DNA of 5,627 nucleotides from Ruminococcus sp. (lineage in GTDB: Bacteria > Bacillota > Clostridia > Oscillospirales > Ruminococcaceae), in assembly GCA_017622635.1 (NCBI GenBank), contig JAGAQS010000247.1, forward strand, positions 1 to 5,627, given 5' to 3'. The position numbers and the translations under genes are program-made. Below, piece after piece: positions 5,335-5,627 of this stretch. Every line of letters starts with the position of its first letter. Position 1 is the first letter of the stretch. Under the pieces are notes generated by a model. That model was not told the origin of the DNA and did no database searches. It saw only the letters and a program-made list of their open reading frames with translations.

Positions 5335-5627
5335 TTACCATGTACCGTTGCCGGCACCTCCATCAGCTGCACCACCGCCGGAGTAATCTCCTCCGCCTGA
5401 ATAATCGCCGCCACCTGAGTAGTCGCCACCGCCTGAGTAGTCACCGCCACCTGAGTAATCGCCACCACCTGAGTAGTCACCGCCGCCTGAGTAGTCACCG
5501 CCGTTGTCCCACGTGTTACCGCTGTTGTCCCATGTGTTACCGCTGTTGTCCCATGTGTTACTTCCGCCGTTATCCCACGTGTTGCCACTGTTCCATGTAT
5601 TATTATTGTTATAACTGTTATCATAAC
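5335..5627 (-). CDS. C-terminal tail of an unidentified low-complexity (NTWDNSG / DYSGGG repeat) protein
   Basis: The gene runs off the right edge; its start is not in the window. In the frame read from base 5625 downward there are 96 uninterrupted codons, then TAA at 5337-5335. The visible protein begins YDNSYNNNN, followed by five Trp-containing units of the form NTWDNSG, then seven exact DYSGGG units, and ends AADGGAGNGTW. A different frame on this strand is also open (5328-5624) but yields only a Thr/Val/Ala shadow of the repeat. I prefer the Gly-rich frame because its units are identical in protein while their third codon positions vary (GAC/GAT, GGC/GGT/GGA), the pattern expected of a selected protein. 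No catalytic domain is visible, so no function is assigned. The tail is acidic, glycine-rich and aromatic, as in some secreted or surface proteins and C-terminal tails of membrane proteins. Confidence 0.82.
   Translation of the reverse strand, partial: YDNSYNNNNTWNSGNTWDNGGSNTWDNSGNTWDNSGNTWDNGGDYSGGGDYSGGGDYSGGGDYSGGGDYSGGGDYSGGGDYSGGGAADGGAGNGTW
5371..5496 (-). repeat. Seven 18-bp tandem repeats (DYSGGG)
   Basis: Seven contiguous 18-bp units each encode Asp-Tyr-Ser-Gly-Gly-Gly. The protein sequence is invariant, while Asp, Tyr, Ser and Gly codons vary between units at third positions. The repeats are in frame and adjacent, with no spacers. Confidence 0.95.
5497..5601 (-). repeat. Five degenerate ~21-bp tandem repeats (NTWDNSG/NTWDNGG)
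   Basis: Reading on the - strand the units are NTWNSG, NTWDNGGS, NTWDNSG, NTWDNSG and NTWDNGG, of 18, 24, 21, 21 and 21 bp. The two central units are identical in DNA. They directly precede the DYSGGG block, so the tail carries two different repeat families back to back. Confidence 0.9.

Noticed and set aside
5328..5624. Open - strand frame with ATG giving a Thr/Val/Ala repeat protein
   Set aside because: It overlaps the NTWDNSG/DYSGGG frame almost completely. Third-position variation fits the Gly-rich frame, not this one, and the ATG has no ribosome binding site visible in the window.

Overview
The window looks like a chromosomal housekeeping and cell-envelope region from a low-to-mid GC, Gram-positive anaerobe. 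A Ruminococcus-like member of the Oscillospiraceae is my best inference. The reasons are AaGGAGG-type ribosome binding sites, an exported peptidoglycan hydrolase with a long threonine-rich linker of the kind common in ruminococcal extracellular proteins, and a PcsB/CwlO-type hydrolase next to a carboxy-terminal processing protease. Taxonomy is inferred from style only; there is no rRNA or other marker here.

Left half, + strand: the window opens inside the last ~103 codons of an M23 (LytM-type) endopeptidase. A second, complete M23 hydrolase of 640 residues follows 47 bp later. It has a signal sequence, a PcsB/CwlO-like coiled coil, a charged rod of nine 9-residue repeats, a Thr-rich linker and a catalytic LytM domain. 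The two catalytic ends are about 66% identical by my hand alignment (68 of 103 positions), so this is a tandem duplication. A hairpin terminator follows, and then an S41 carboxy-terminal processing protease with a PDZ domain and an intact Ser-Lys-Gln active site. In Firmicutes, hydrolases of this architecture and S41 proteases often sit next to ftsE-ftsX. I therefore expect ftsEX upstream of the window, but cannot see it.

Right half, - strand: a ComF-family phosphoribosyltransferase and a THUMP-domain RNA methyltransferase (YpsC/RlmL type) form a tight operon, methyltransferase first, with 1 nt between stop and start. They converge on the protease gene, and a 7-9 bp hairpin in the 21-bp gap serves both directions. 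Upstream of the methyltransferase lie a perfect 12-bp inverted repeat and the 3' end of a - strand gene. That gene encodes a low-complexity tail built of NTWDNSG and DYSGGG repeats and runs off the right edge.

Working together: the + strand genes plausibly form a regulated peptidoglycan-cleavage module (two hydrolases plus a protease that could control them). The - strand pair is generic RNA modification and nucleotide-type metabolism. I see no defence system, mobile element, RNA gene or CRISPR array. The least ordinary signals are the hairpin wedged between the Shine-Dalgarno and start codon of the 640-residue hydrolase, the 54-bp nested repeat structure in its rod, the cysteine-rich insertion shared by both LytM domains, and the aromatic/glycine repeat tail at the right edge.
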